Below the pieces are notes generated by a model. The model saw nothing but the letters and a program-made list of their open reading frames with translations. It had not been told where the DNA came from and did no database searches. Below are positions 27,801 to 35,835 of a DNA stretch of 64,000 nucleotides, piece after piece. The position numbers were made by a program, and so were the translations under genes. Source of the stretch: Fictibacillus phosphorivorans (GTDB lineage Bacteria > Bacillota > Bacilli > Bacillales > Fictibacillaceae); NCBI RefSeq assembly GCF_007673525.1, contig NZ_VDZU01000002.1:217731-281730 (forward strand), given 5' to 3'. The stretch's first letter is position 1, and each line of letters begins with the position of its first letter.

Positions 27801-27965
27801 AGCTCCAGGATAAACGTCCATCACCATCAAGTATGGAATTGAAACATCAGGAATCGTTTCCATATTCATGCGTGTTCCTGAATAAATACCTGAGACTGTT
27901 ATAATAATGGTAAGCAGCCATACAGCTAATTTATTCATTAAGACAAAATTAACTAAACCTTTCAT
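24882..27965 (-). CDS. swrC: RND-family efflux transporter SwrC (YerP/AcrB-like)
   Basis: A 1027-residue proton-driven multidrug efflux protein. In B. subtilis SwrC gives surfactin self-resistance and supports swarming. The N-terminal segment (residues 11-30) is followed by a large extracytoplasmic domain with PGATPEKVMEDISMPIEKAVEGLEDVK. GAITVAIGRVIDDSIVVVENIYRRL in TM4 contains the proton-relay Asp-Asp pair typical of RND pumps. FVGGMVGELFAPFALT and, in the second half, LIGIVVTNAIVLVDRI are the repeated family motifs. The start at 27965 lies 93 nt from the divergent tetR-type gene, with a shared operator between. It is the counterpart of the yerP-yerO pair. Confidence 0.94.
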   Translation of the reverse strand: MKGLVNFVLMNKLAVWLLTIIITVSGIYSGTRMNMETIPDVSIPYLMVMDVYPGATPEKVMEDISMPIEKAVEGLEDVKAVYSNSYSNMSNLQVEYEYGIDMDEAKRELQSALDAVELPETAEEPTVTAISMNMMPVAALSVSSTKEDIVELTSTVEEIILPKIEKIDGVASAKITGQHIEEVDLTYKKDKLKQYDLTEDKVKEMIQASNMAVSLGLYEFEKGEEAVAVDGKFMTSDELKNMMIPVTPSATNPTPFVKLSEIADIKTVGKVESVSRTNGDEAIAIQIVKEQQANTVDVVNGVKELIKEEKSKVDGLVIDVSLDQGKPIEDSVATMIEKALFGGLIAVLIILLFLRDFKSTIISIISIPVSIFMALLVLNWMDITLNIMTLGAITVAIGRVIDDSIVVVENIYRRLHLKEEKLNGRALIREATIEMFKPILSSTLVTVAVFAPLIFVGGMVGELFAPFALTMTFALGASLIVAITIVPALSHFLFKKKLYSEKTESSHKETGKLAKWYKGILNKSLNHKIITSILAVLLLAGSLALTPIIGFSFMGSEEDKVMYLTYTPKAGELKEETLKNVEALEEKMLKRDYIDIVQISVSDNADPMMAMAGGGEGGALMYLIFDPEMENFPEVRDEIEDYVADLGQSGEWKSQNFAASTGAENEVSYTFYSEDLNKLNKAVKMAEEAMKKNDQLEDVTSSAKDAFVEHTFNVDQNEILKYGLTTGQIVMMLNPMKADDVLTTIEKDGDTLDVIVQQEQTKQPKSVDDILARQVPTALGTTMPLSELVTVEKGTTLNTLARSKGEYYATVSGKAIGDDMSKATSEVQKDIDKLDMPKGVTVGVAGVQADMNETFTQLGAAMLAAIAIVYFILVVTFREGVAPFAILFSLPFAVIGSFVGLLIADETISVSVMMGLLMLIGIVVTNAIVLVDRIIHMEREGMSMRDAILEAGATRLRPILMTAIATIGALIPLAVGSGGGGLISKGLGVTVIGGLASSTLLTLIIVPIVYEVLSKIFKKNRKEVEEN

Positions 27966-28012
27966 TCATCCACCAACCCCTAATTGACTTATCCAACTCA
28001 ATTACTTATACT

Positions 28013-28030
28013 AATGACTGATTGGTCATT
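28013..28030. promoter_or_regulatory. Inverted-repeat operator between swrC and yerO
   Basis: AATGAC and GTCATT are exact 6-bp arms around TGATTG. The site lies 29 nt before the regulator's ATG and 48 nt before swrC. The form and place fit a TetR-family operator serving both divergent promoters. Confidence 0.6.
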
Positions 28031-28058
28031 TGTCAATGAATTACTTAGGAGCGATACA

Positions 28059-28892
28059 ATGAGTAAGAAACAATTAATCATGGAAAGTGCCTTAGAACTT
28101 TTTGCACAGCAAGGGTTTGACGCCACATCTGTACAACAGATCACAGAACATGCCGGCATCTCAAAAGGTGCATTCTATTTATCTTTTAAATCAAAAGACG
28201 AACTGATCAACGGTCTGATAGACCACTTTATGCTGAGTCTCATCTCAGATATTGACCAAGTAGTCAAAAATCACGAAACAGATGCTAATCTTTTATACGA
28301 ATTCTACCAAGCTGCGTTTCATTCATTTCAAAAGCATTCTGATTTCGCCAAGATCTTTATTAAAGAACAATCCAAAACCTTGAACGAAGAGCTTATCTCA
28401 AAGATCCATCAATACGATAAACTCATCGATAACATCATTCTAGGTATGTTAGACCGCATATATGGGGAAGAAATCTCACAGACTCGTTATGATTTAATTT
28501 ATTGTGTGAAGGGCTTTATTCATACGTATTCACACCTGATCCTGTTCTTTGACGTTCCACTGGATCTTCATACATTGAGTCGCTCACTTGCAGAGAAAAC
28601 AGCACTGCTCGCCAAGCATTCAGAAACAACATTTATCACAGAAGAGCTTTACCATACGATAAATGAGCCTTTTCATGTTCATGTAACAAAAGAACAACTG
28701 TTAGAAATGGTAGAACAAAAGATAGAGGAAGTGGATGATTCAACGCTAGAAGAATCATTAACCCTTCTGAAACAGCAGATGATTGAACCAAGTCTCAGTC
28801 CTGCAATTGTAAAAGGGTTGATCTTAAACCTGAATAATTCTCCAGCATGTAAGCAGATTGCTTTTTTGATTCAGGGTTGTTTGGGAGTATAG
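28059..28892 (+). CDS. yerO: TetR-family regulator (YerO-like)
   Basis: A 277-residue transcription regulator. The N-terminal HTH (residues 1-50) is a standard TetR DNA-binding domain, with ELFAQQGFDATSVQQITEHAGISKGAFYLSFKSKDEL. The remainder is a long ligand-binding domain, larger than the usual TetR 200 residues but matching what I know of YerO. The frame opens at 27984, but AGGAG eight nt before the ATG at 28059 fixes the start. It is divergent from swrC and very probably represses it through the 28013-28030 repeat. An amphipathic peptide or lipopeptide inducer is possible by analogy; this is inference. Confidence 0.9.
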   Translation: MSKKQLIMESALELFAQQGFDATSVQQITEHAGISKGAFYLSFKSKDELINGLIDHFMLSLISDIDQVVKNHETDANLLYEFYQAAFHSFQKHSDFAKIFIKEQSKTLNEELISKIHQYDKLIDNIILGMLDRIYGEEISQTRYDLIYCVKGFIHTYSHLILFFDVPLDLHTLSRSLAEKTALLAKHSETTFITEELYHTINEPFHVHVTKEQLLEMVEQKIEEVDDSTLEESLTLLKQQMIEPSLSPAIVKGLILNLNNSPACKQIAFLIQGCLGV

Positions 28893-28902
28893 TTTTGAAA
28901 GT

Positions 28903-29031
28903 GTTGATCTCCGCTCCGGGATGCTCGCTTTCCGGGGGGTGTGCGGTGAGCCTCTTAGCGCTCTGCGCTATTAAGAGTCTCACCTGTCCCACTGATCCCC
29001 CAGGAGTCTCGCACCCTCCTCTACAATCAAC
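28903..29031 (+). repeat. Structured ~129-bp intergenic repeat, copy A
   Basis: Begins GTTGAT and ends ATCAAC (terminal inverted repeat). Inside lie CGCTTTCCGGGGGG, then GTGAG...CTCAC arms around a long central stem (CTCTTAGCGC with GCGCTATTAAGAG), then CAGGAGTCTCGCACC. Two more copies occur at 50512-50639 (inverted) and 59239-59366. This copy lies between the convergent yerO and gatB genes, and the whole unit is more G+C-rich than its surroundings. Confidence 0.85.
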
Positions 29032-29138
29032 ATGTCAAAGATGAAAATGAAATACAGTAATTCCAAAGTAGATTTGTTTTAGAACTGCACTGCATTACGA
29101 TACCCCACCGTCTGAACTACGCACTCCAAAAAACAAGA

Positions 29139-29182
29139 AAAGGGTAAAGCAACCACATTTAAACTTGGTCGCCTTACCCTTT
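29139..29182 (-). terminator. Terminator of gatCAB
   Basis: AAAGGGTAAGGCGACCA and TGGTTGCTTTACCCTTT form a 17-bp stem with two G-U pairs. It lies just after the gatB stop and is followed on the minus strand by TCTTGTTTTTTG. Confidence 0.85.
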
Positions 29183-29193
29183 AATTACAATTC

Positions 29194-30624
29194 TTATCTC
29201 TTTTTAAGTTCTTCCACAATCAGCTTGTTCACAAGTGGAGGGTTTGCTTTCCCTTTTGTTTCTTTCATCACTTGCCCAACAAGGAATCCGACTGCTTTTT
29301 CTTTTCCGTCTTTATAATCCGCAACAGATTGCTCGTTCGCATCAAGAATCTTCACGACGATTTCGCGGATTGCTCCTTCGTCTGAGATCTGCACGAGACC
29401 TTTTTCTTTTACGATTTTCTCTGCGTCGCCACCGTTCTCGATCAACTCTTTGAAGACCGTCTTCGCGATCTTGTTAGAGATCGTTCCGTCTGCGATCAGC
29501 TTGATCATGCCAGCAAGACCTTCAGCTGTTAGAGCCGTTTGGTCTAGCTCTTTATTTTCGTTGTTTAAGTACGCACTCACTTCACCCATGATCCAGTTGG
29601 AAGCTTGCTTCGCATCTGCACCAGCTGTAATTGTTGCTTCAAAGAAATCAGCCATCTCTTTTGTCATCGTTAACACTTTCGCATCATATTCAGGTAACCC
29701 GAAGTCACCCACATAACGCTTTTGACGAGCATCCGGAAGTTCTGGAATGTCTGATTTCACACGATCCATCCACTCTTCATCAATAAAAATGGATACGAGG
29801 TCAGGCTCTGGGAAGTAACGATAGTCGTCAGATCCTTCTTTTACACGCATCAGGATTGTCGTTTTCGTCGCTTCGTCATATCGCCGAGTCTCTTGAAGAA
29901 TCTCTCCTCCAGCTGAAACCACTTCACGTTGACGCTTCTCTTCATGCTCTAACCCTTTTTGTACGAAAGCAAACGAGTTTAAGTTCTTAAGCTCTGCTTT
30001 TGTTCCAAACTTCTCTTGACCTACCGGACGAATTGAGATGTTAGCGTCACAGCGCAATGAACCTTCTTCCATCTTACAGTCAGATACACCTGTATATTGA
30101 ATGATCGCTTTAAGCTTTTCTAAATACGCATAAGCTTCTTCTGGCGTACGAATATCTGGCTCGGATACGATTTCAACAAGAGGCGTTCCTTGACGGTTTA
30201 AATCGACAAGTGATCCGTCTGCCGTATGCGTCAGCTTACCTGCATCCTCTTCCATATGGATACGCGTGATGCCGATTTTCTTTTTGTTTCCGCCCACTTC
30301 TATCTCGATCCAGCCGTGTTCACCGATCGGCTTATCAAATTGTGACACCTGATAGGCTTTCGGGTTGTCTGGATAAAAGTAGTTCTTGCGGTCAAATTTT
30401 GTTTCTCTATTAATTTCGCATTTAAGCGCAAGTGCTGCACGCATCGCAAAATCTACAGCTTGATGGTTCACAACAGGTAACACGCCAGGATGTCCTAAGC
30501 AGATCGGACACACATTCGTGTTTGGCGGTGCACCAAAGTTTGTAGAACAGCCGCAGAAAATCTTAGTGTTCGTTTTTAATTCAACGTGTACTTCTAATCC
30601 AATTATTGTTTCAAATTCGCTCAT
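29194..30624 (-). CDS. gatB: Asp-tRNA(Asn)/Glu-tRNA(Gln) amidotransferase subunit B
   Basis: The tRNA-binding and kinase subunit of GatCAB, which converts misacylated Glu-tRNA(Gln) (and in some species Asp-tRNA(Asn)) to the correct amide. [29 protein letters not shown] opens the protein, and [17 protein letters not shown] provides the zinc-binding Cys. [16 protein letters not shown] and [11 protein letters not shown] are further family motifs, and the YqeY-like tail is present at the C-terminus ([19 protein letters not shown]). The frame opens at GTG 30633; GGGGG eight nt before the ATG at 30624 makes MSEFETI the better start. Last gene of gatC-gatA-gatB. Confidence 0.96.
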   Translation of the reverse strand: MSEFETIIGLEVHVELKTNTKIFCGCSTNFGAPPNTNVCPICLGHPGVLPVVNHQAVDFAMRAALALKCEINRETKFDRKNYFYPDNPKAYQVSQFDKPIGEHGWIEIEVGGNKKKIGITRIHMEEDAGKLTHTADGSLVDLNRQGTPLVEIVSEPDIRTPEEAYAYLEKLKAIIQYTGVSDCKMEEGSLRCDANISIRPVGQEKFGTKAELKNLNSFAFVQKGLEHEEKRQREVVSAGGEILQETRRYDEATKTTILMRVKEGSDDYRYFPEPDLVSIFIDEEWMDRVKSDIPELPDARQKRYVGDFGLPEYDAKVLTMTKEMADFFEATITAGADAKQASNWIMGEVSAYLNNENKELDQTALTAEGLAGMIKLIADGTISNKIAKTVFKELIENGGDAEKIVKEKGLVQISDEGAIREIVVKILDANEQSVADYKDGKEKAVGFLVGQVMKETKGKANPPLVNKLIVEELKKR

Positions 30625-30636
30625 TTTCTGCACCCC

Positions 30637-32094
30637 CTACAGCTTCGGCTTTTCTGTGTGATGATCTGTTGCTTGTTCAAACGCATGTGCTACGCGATAA
30701 ATCGTGCTCTCATCAAAATGCTTACCGATGATCTGAAGTCCGATCGGCAGTCCATCTGAGAATCCACAAGGTACAGAGATCGCAGGCACACCCGCTAAGT
30801 TAACCGGAATCGTTAAGATATCGTTCATGTACATCGTTAATGGATCTTTCGTCATAGATCCACATTTAAACGATGCAGATGGCGTTGTCGGTCCGATGAT
30901 TACATCGTATTTTTCAAAAATGTTCGTAAAGTCTTCTTTAATCAGCGTACGAACTTTTTGTGCTTTTTTATAATAAGCATCATAGTATCCAGAGCTTAAC
31001 GCGAACGTTCCAAGCATGATGCGGCGTTTTACTTCCTCACCAAACCCTTCGCTTCTAGACTGCTTGTACATCTCGATCAAGTTCTCGCTGTTATCTGAAC
31101 GCAGTCCGTAACGAACGCCATCAAAGCGTGAAAGGTTAGCAGATGCTTCAGATGATGACAGCAAGTAGTATGTTGCAAGGGCATAACGAGAGTGCGGCAG
31201 AGACACTTCCTCCCATGTTGCTCCAAGTCCTTCAAGTATTTTTAGAGCTTCCATCACGCGCTCTTTTACGCCAGGTTCTACACCTTCACCTAGGTATTCT
31301 TTTGGAACCGCAATCTTAAGTCCTTTTACATCACCAGTAAAAGAAGCCAAGTAATCTGGGATGTCCACTTTTGCAGAAGTAGAATCCATCGGGTCGTTTC
31401 CTGCAATGGCTTGCAGTAGGTATGCATTGTCTTCAACGTTACGCGTTACAGGACCGATTTGATCCAGTGAAGACGCGAACGCGACTAAGCCGTAACGAGA
31501 AACCAGTCCGTACGTCGGCTTTAATCCAACAACCCCACAGAACGCAGCAGGCTGACGGATCGAGCCACCTGTATCAGAGCCTAGTGAGAAAAGAACTTCT
31601 CCCGCTGATACGGATGCCGCAGATGCACCGGATGAACCTCCTGGTACACAAGAAAGGTCCCATGGGTTGTTTGTTGGGTGGAATCCGGAGTTCTCGTTTG
31701 ATGAGCCCATCGCAAATTCATCCATGTTCAATTTTCCGATCGTGATTGTGTCCGCTTGATTCAAGCGTTCCACAACGGTCGCATCATAGATCGGTTCAAA
31801 GTTTTCTAAAATGCGAGACGCACAAGTTGTACGGATCCCTTTAGTTACGATGTTATCCTTTATTCCGATCGGCATACCAAAGAGCAGTCCTCTGTCAGCA
31901 CCGGAAACGAGCTTCTCATCTAATTGTTTAGCCTTAATGCGGCTATATTCTTCATTAAGGGTTAAAAACGCCTTTACTTTACCATCTACTTGATGAATGC
32001 GGTCAAACGTCGCATCCACAATGTCAGTTACACTCAATTCTTTTGTATGTAATAACTGATGAAGTTCTGAGATCTTTTTATCTAAAATCGACAT
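30637..32094 (-). CDS. gatA: Asp-tRNA(Asn)/Glu-tRNA(Gln) amidotransferase subunit A
   Basis: The glutaminase subunit of GatCAB, releasing ammonia from glutamine. The amidase-signature catalytic Lys lies in [13 protein letters not shown], and the cis-Ser and nucleophile Ser are in [38 protein letters not shown]. The remaining [26 protein letters not shown] is near-invariant in GatA. Its 485 residues are typical. The ATG at 32094 follows AGGAGGAAAG. It starts 16 nt after gatC and ends 12 nt before gatB. Confidence 0.97.
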   Translation of the reverse strand: MSILDKKISELHQLLHTKELSVTDIVDATFDRIHQVDGKVKAFLTLNEEYSRIKAKQLDEKLVSGADRGLLFGMPIGIKDNIVTKGIRTTCASRILENFEPIYDATVVERLNQADTITIGKLNMDEFAMGSSNENSGFHPTNNPWDLSCVPGGSSGASAASVSAGEVLFSLGSDTGGSIRQPAAFCGVVGLKPTYGLVSRYGLVAFASSLDQIGPVTRNVEDNAYLLQAIAGNDPMDSTSAKVDIPDYLASFTGDVKGLKIAVPKEYLGEGVEPGVKERVMEALKILEGLGATWEEVSLPHSRYALATYYLLSSSEASANLSRFDGVRYGLRSDNSENLIEMYKQSRSEGFGEEVKRRIMLGTFALSSGYYDAYYKKAQKVRTLIKEDFTNIFEKYDVIIGPTTPSASFKCGSMTKDPLTMYMNDILTIPVNLAGVPAISVPCGFSDGLPIGLQIIGKHFDESTIYRVAHAFEQATDHHTEKPKL

Positions 32095-32109
32095 ACGTGG
32101 TCTTTCCTC

Positions 32110-32400
32110 CTACTCCAAAATGTTCGGAACTTTAAACTGGCCATCTCTTTCTGAAGGCGCATTTTTCATCGCCTCATCAACTGATACAGAATTTCTCACT
32201 TCGTCTTTGCGAAGGATATTCTTCAGTTCCAGAACGTGTGTAGTCGGCTCCACGTTATCTGTATCGAGTTCGTTCAGTTCTTCAGCAAACCCGATGATCT
32301 TATCTAATTGTTCAGTCAGCAATTCGGCTTCTTCCTCCGTAACCGCTAACCTGGCTAAATGCGCCACGTGCTTCACTTGATCTTTCGAAATTCGAGACAA
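32110..32400 (-). CDS. gatC: Asp-tRNA(Asn)/Glu-tRNA(Gln) amidotransferase subunit C (TTG start)
   Basis: The small subunit that holds GatA and GatB together. [33 protein letters not shown] is the helical core, and [19 protein letters not shown] contains the conserved PTTH element. The reading frame is open to 32415, but GGAGGTGG at 32405-32412 selects a TTG at 32400, giving a 96-residue protein beginning (M)[10 protein letters not shown], the usual GatC start. Genes on the other side are separated by a repeat-rich gap. Confidence 0.94.
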   Translation of the reverse strand: MSRISKDQVKHVAHLARLAVTEEEAELLTEQLDKIIGFAEELNELDTDNVEPTTHVLELKNILRKDEVRNSVSVDEAMKNAPSERDGQFKVPNILE

Positions 32401-32557
32401 GCATGCCACCTCCAAGACTTTCTATACGAAAAGTATTATTCTGATGATAACAAAAAGCTTGCTGTATAAGCAACTTGAGGACGGAACATTCACGAAATTG
32501 AGTTATTTTTGTGGGGTTTCCGCGGGATTGTGGGTTTTTTTGCGGGATGTGAGCCCG

Positions 32558-32720
32558 TTTTACGGTACGTGTTTTTATATTTATTACGCGTTCACCTGTA
32601 AATGGGTTGTTTTCACCTGTAATAACTGTGTTTCCACCGGTATATGAGTTGTGAACACCGCTGTGAAGCGTGTGACCACCTGAAGTTGGACCGCTATCAC
32701 CTGAAGCCCTCACTTACACC
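32558..32720. repeat. Array beta-1: six degenerate units with an exact 21-bp period
   Basis: The tetramer CACC begins at 32593, 32614, 32635, 32656, 32677 and 32698, always 21 bp apart. Most units begin CACCTG or CACCG. Before the first unit lies a 21-bp stretch (32558-32578) found exactly, in reverse complement, at 35720-35740, where a second array follows. No gene with a ribosome binding site uses this stretch. Read on the minus strand the units encode degenerate [S/T]G-x5 heptapeptides, but this frame has no plausible start signal. Confidence 0.75.
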
Positions 32721-32746
32721 ACATAAATAGCCCTCAAAATAGAAAA

Positions 32747-32772
32747 AAGAATCTACTTTTACATAGATTCTT
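32747..32772 (-). terminator. Terminator of the yciI-like gene
   Basis: AAGAATCTA and TAGATTCTT form perfect 9-bp arms around an 8-nt loop. A T run follows on the minus strand, 21 nt after the stop codon. Confidence 0.85.
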
Positions 32773-32793
32773 CCGTCATTGATACTAAATGCT

Positions 32794-33048
32794 TTAGATT
32801 CCCCACTCATGAAGCTCTAAACGGCGCACGCCTTCTTTTACGTAAGGATCTTCTTCTGCTAATTGTTTCGCTTCATCTAATGATTCAGCTTTATAAACGA
32901 CCATACCGCCTGCTCCGTCTAAGAATGGTCCTTTCAGATGAACTTTATCTTGTGCCACAAGCTCTGCTAGGTAATCTAGGTGAGCCTGACGGAACTCTTG
33001 ATTGAGCTCTGGTTTTTCCATATGTAAAATTGCTGCGAAATATGCCAT
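32794..33048 (-). CDS. YciI-family protein
   Basis: An 84-residue ferredoxin-like-fold protein. HMEKPELNQEFRQAHLDYLAELVAQDKVHLKGPFLDGAGGMVVYKAESLDEAKQLAEEDPYVKEGV has the His-rich first helix and the DP(Y/F) element of the YciI family, some of which are dienelactone- or peroxide-linked enzymes. No activity can be assigned here. The frame is open much further, but GGGAGGT eight nt before the ATG at 33048 and the family's length fix the start. It is downstream of the DUF3905-like gene, separated by a terminator. Confidence 0.88.
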   Translation of the reverse strand: MAYFAAILHMEKPELNQEFRQAHLDYLAELVAQDKVHLKGPFLDGAGGMVVYKAESLDEAKQLAEEDPYVKEGVRRLELHEWGI

Positions 33049-33111
33049 GTTTGTTACCTCCCTCATCTTTACTCTCATCTTACTATAGTCAGCTCTAAGC
33101 ATAAAAGAAAA

Positions 33112-33136
33112 ACATCCGGTGAGGAAAACCAGATGT
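33112..33136 (-). terminator. Terminator of the DUF3905-like gene
   Basis: ACATCTGG and CCGGATGT pair (one G-U) around a 9-nt loop. On the minus strand TTTTTC follows. It begins right at the stop codon of the gene. Confidence 0.8.
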
Positions 33137-33137
33137 C

Positions 33138-33494
33138 TTAATCTTTTCCGTAGCTCGAGTCTTTCGTTGGATGGCGAAGCATACCCTCTTTCGGCGGTGC
33201 TTTCTTTTCGATCAGGTCGCGGTTTATATTTGTGTTCCAGCCGATATCGTTCGTCGGATGCACCCACTCTTCTCCTGCCATCACTTCTGGATCTGTGTCT
33301 GTGCTCCAGTTGTTCAGTGGCGAATTCTTTGAATCGTAAAAACTATCTCCGATCACGACACCATGCTCGTTTATAAACGGTGCTTCCATCTTCATCCCTG
33401 TACCTTTAAAATCAGGAGAACTGATCTGGTGAGGCAGCGTTTCATCCAGATCGACTTCAGGAACACTCTTCTGTTGCTTTTTATCTTTTGACAT
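33138..33494 (-). CDS. DUF3905-like small soluble protein
   Basis: A 118-residue hydrophilic protein beginning MSKDKKQQKSVPEVDLDETLPHQISSPDF. The segment EEWVHPTNDIGWNTNINRDLIE is the feature I associate with the DUF3905 family of Bacillaceae. The charged N-terminus, absence of membrane segments and Pro/Asn-rich composition suggest a structural or accessory role; none is known. The frame opens at 33512, but AGGTG five nt before the ATG at 33494 is the better start. It is monocistronic. Confidence 0.7.
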   Translation of the reverse strand: MSKDKKQQKSVPEVDLDETLPHQISSPDFKGTGMKMEAPFINEHGVVIGDSFYDSKNSPLNNWSTDTDPEVMAGEEWVHPTNDIGWNTNINRDLIEKKAPPKEGMLRHPTKDSSYGKD

Positions 33495-33580
33495 CTTCAC
33501 ACCTGCTTCCATATCGTTATACGATTAACTTCTCCTGAAGCCGCGTGTACAATCCATTTTTTTGTTTGCAAGATTGTGTG

Positions 33581-33680
33581 AAGACTTATAAACCTTTTTG
33601 AGGACTTATAAAAAAATTTGAAGACTTATAAAATTTTTTCAAGACTTATAAATTCTGATGAAGACTTATAAATGAAAATT
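33581..33680. repeat. Array alpha-1: five units with an exact 20-bp period
   Basis: ARGACTTATAAA starts at 33581, 33601, 33621, 33641 and 33661, each followed by 8 variable bases. A second five-unit array of the same family lies at 63640-63739. Unit 3 (AAATTTTTT), unit 4 (AATTC) and unit 5 (AATG) keep the same distinguishing bases in both arrays, so the two blocks descend from one element. The 20-bp period excludes a coding repeat. Confidence 0.85.
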
Positions 33681-33694
33681 ACCACAGAAAAAAA

Positions 33695-33716
33695 CCCTTT
33701 CTCAGGCGAGAAAGGG
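33695..33716 (-). terminator. Terminator of the P5C dehydrogenase gene
   Basis: CCCTTTCTC and GAGAAAGGG form perfect 9-bp arms around AGGC. The minus strand continues with TTTTTTT. It lies 15 nt past the stop codon. Confidence 0.9.
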
Positions 33717-33731
33717 CACAGTTTTTAATAA

Positions 33732-35279
33732 TTAAAGTGTTTCTGAAGTTGTTTTTGCTTGCATGTGAAGTGTTAGGTAGTCTGGGCCACCCGCTTTTGA
33801 GTCAGTTCCAGACATGTTGAATCCGCCGAACGGCTGGTATCCAACGATTGCACCTGTACATCCACGGTTGATGTAGAAGTTACCTACGTGGAACTCTTCA
33901 CGTGCGCGCTCGATGTGCTCACGGTTGTTAGAAAGAAGTGCACCTGTTAGACCGTACTCCGTGTTGTTTGCAATTTCCATCATGTGATCGAAGTCACGTG
34001 CTTTACATACTGCTACAACTGGTCCGAAGATTTCTTCTTGCATCAAGCGAGCTTTTTCATCTACATCAGCAAAGATTGTAGGCTGGATGAAGTATCCTTT
34101 AGAGTCGTCGCCTTCTCCACCAGTCATCAGACGGCCTTCTTCTTTTCCGATTTCGATGTATTTCATGATTTTGTTGAAAGAAGCTTGGTCAATTACTGGC
34201 CCCATGTATGTGCCAACTTCTTCTGGATTACCCATCGTTAAAGTTTTAGTAAGAGCTACTGCTTTTTCTAAAACTTCGTCGTAAACGTCTTGGTGGATAA
34301 CCGCACGAGATCCAGCAGAACATTTTTGTCCAGAGAATCCGAACGCAGAGTAAACGATTGAGCTAGCTGCTAATTCAAGATCAGCATCACGGTCAACAAC
34401 AACTGTGTCTTTTCCGCCCATTTCAGCGATTACACGCTTTAGCCAGATTTGGCCAGGGTGTACTTTTGCTGCGCGCTCATAAATACGGCAACCAACCTCA
34501 CGCGAACCTGTGAATGATACGAAGCGAGTTTTCGGGTGATCTACTAGGTAGTCACCGATCTCCGCACCGCTACCAGGAACGAAGTTAAGAACGCCTGCAG
34601 GAAGTCCTGCTTCTTCCATCACTTGAACGAACATTGCTGCAATAATTGGCGTTGAGTTCGCAGGTTTCAACAATACTGTGTTACCTGTAACGAACGCCGC
34701 TGCTGCAGTACCTGCCATGATCGCAAACGGGAAGTTGAATGGAGAGATAACGATACCTACTCCAAGTGGAATATAGCTAAATTTATTAATTTCGCCTTCA
34801 CGGCTTACAACTGGTTGTCCAGCTTTAAGCTTGATCGCTTGGCGTGCATAGTATTCTAAAAAGTCGATTGCTTCAGCTGTATCAGCGTCAGCTTCTTTCC
34901 ATGGCTTACCTGCTTCTTTTGTAAGCATAGCGGAGAATTCATATTTACGGCGGCGGATGATCGCTGCTGCACGGAACAAGATGTTCGCTCGGTGTTCAGG
35001 ATCCCACTTTTTCCAAGATTCAAATGCTGTTAATGCAGCTTGCATCGCTTGTTCAGCGTGATCTTGAGTCGCTTTGGAAACAGATCCAATCACTTCTTCT
35101 TTGTTAGCTGGATTTATAGAAACAATTTTTTCGTCTGTCGTGATCTTTTCACTGCCGATAACAAGCGGAAACTCTGTACCAAGCTTTGAGTTAATTACCT
35201 TTAACCCTGCTTCGTAAGCTTCCTTGTTTGCAGGAACTGAAAAATCCATAAATGGTTCATGACGGTATTCACGTGTCAT
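33732..35279 (-). CDS. 1-pyrroline-5-carboxylate (L-glutamate gamma-semialdehyde) dehydrogenase
   Basis: An NAD-dependent aldehyde dehydrogenase of proline and arginine breakdown, producing glutamate. It has the PruA/RocA/PutC-type N-terminus ([27 protein letters not shown]) and the cofactor-binding [41 protein letters not shown] follows. The Glu in [14 protein letters not shown] and the nucleophile in [13 protein letters not shown] form the active site. Its 515 residues match RocA and YcgN, and sequence alone does not separate them. A GGAGGGGAA site precedes the ATG at 35279. A near-perfect cre site lies 18 nt upstream. No proline dehydrogenase is next to it. Confidence 0.95.
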   Translation of the reverse strand: MTREYRHEPFMDFSVPANKEAYEAGLKVINSKLGTEFPLVIGSEKITTDEKIVSINPANKEEVIGSVSKATQDHAEQAMQAALTAFESWKKWDPEHRANILFRAAAIIRRRKYEFSAMLTKEAGKPWKEADADTAEAIDFLEYYARQAIKLKAGQPVVSREGEINKFSYIPLGVGIVISPFNFPFAIMAGTAAAAFVTGNTVLLKPANSTPIIAAMFVQVMEEAGLPAGVLNFVPGSGAEIGDYLVDHPKTRFVSFTGSREVGCRIYERAAKVHPGQIWLKRVIAEMGGKDTVVVDRDADLELAASSIVYSAFGFSGQKCSAGSRAVIHQDVYDEVLEKAVALTKTLTMGNPEEVGTYMGPVIDQASFNKIMKYIEIGKEEGRLMTGGEGDDSKGYFIQPTIFADVDEKARLMQEEIFGPVVAVCKARDFDHMMEIANNTEYGLTGALLSNNREHIERAREEFHVGNFYINRGCTGAIVGYQPFGGFNMSGTDSKAGGPDYLTLHMQAKTTSETL

Positions 35280-35296
35280 AATAAATTCCCCTCCTA

Positions 35297-35310
35297 TTAA
35301 AGCGTTTTCA
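35297..35310 (-). promoter_or_regulatory. Candidate cre site upstream of the P5C dehydrogenase
   Basis: Minus-strand TGAAAACGCTTTAA fits TGWAANCGNTNWCA except for one base near the end (A for C). It lies just upstream of the ribosome binding site, where CcpA repression is common. Confidence 0.55.
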
Positions 35311-35589
35311 TTATTCGGTTTCCCACGTTCATTCTACATGAACATAACGGTTTGTTCAAACAAACTGATAATAGTCAGAATTCTTTATTTTCAAGGGATA
35401 TCGTGCATTTTTGTATCTTTTTTCTTTGTAGTGAATGAATAGTAAAGTTTTACGTGATTTTTTTAGAAGATTTAAGAGTGAAACGAATAAATATGAGTTT
35501 TAGCCGCTGTTAAGCATATTTTTCCAAGAGAGTCTTTGAAAGTGGTTCACTTTTGTTCAATATAGTTCCGTTTTGTATTGCACAGAGCT

Positions 35590-35740
35590 GTCTTCAGGTG
35601 GTCCCGGTGCAATTTCAGGTGGTCAAATGCGTGTTAGCAGTCCTCACAACCACTTTTCAGGTGAAAACGAAGCATTTTAAGGTTGAAACAGCCAACTTAG
35701 CGGTGAACGTGTAACAAACATAAAAACACGTACCGTAAAA
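35590..35740. repeat. Array beta-2: inverted relative of array beta-1, 21-bp period
   Basis: GGTG begins at 35597, 35618, 35660 and 35702 and GGTT at 35681, all on one 21-bp grid; the position at 35639 is degenerate. The first two units carry TTCAGGTGGTC. The stretch 35720-35740 is the exact reverse complement of 32558-32578, and similarity continues into the adjoining unit. Arrays beta-1 and beta-2 therefore form an inverted pair around the YciI, DUF3905-like and P5C dehydrogenase genes. Bases 35311-35589 hold no gene and no other structure that I can see. Confidence 0.75.
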
Positions 35741-35797
35741 TCGCCAACCGTAGTGCGGACTGCATCCCCAGGTACTTCTCACCTTGCACAACAAAAA

Positions 35798-35821
35798 CCC
35801 ACTAACCATAACAGTAGTGGG
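35798..35821 (-). terminator. Terminator of camS
   Basis: CCCACTA and TAGTGGG pair around a 10-nt loop. On the minus strand TTTTTG follows, 15 nt after the camS stop. Confidence 0.8.
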
Positions 35822-35835
35822 CTTTCAAAACATCC

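Noticed and set aside
28903..29031. An insertion sequence or MITE with target duplications
   Set aside because: The ends are inverted (GTTGAT/ATCAAC), but I see no consistent target-site duplication at the three copies and no transposase in the window. I describe it only as a structured repeat.
32312..32713. A 133-codon open frame on the minus strand overlapping gatC and array beta-1
   Set aside because: It overlaps gatC in another frame, has no ribosome binding site, and its SG/TG heptapeptides simply reflect the 21-bp array. The matching array at 35590-35740 has a stop in the equivalent frame.
33581..33680. A miniature CRISPR array (constant core, variable spacer)
   Set aside because: The repeats are only about 12 bp and the variable parts 8 bp, with no leader and no cas genes. 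The variable bases are partly shared between the two arrays, so they are not acquired spacers.
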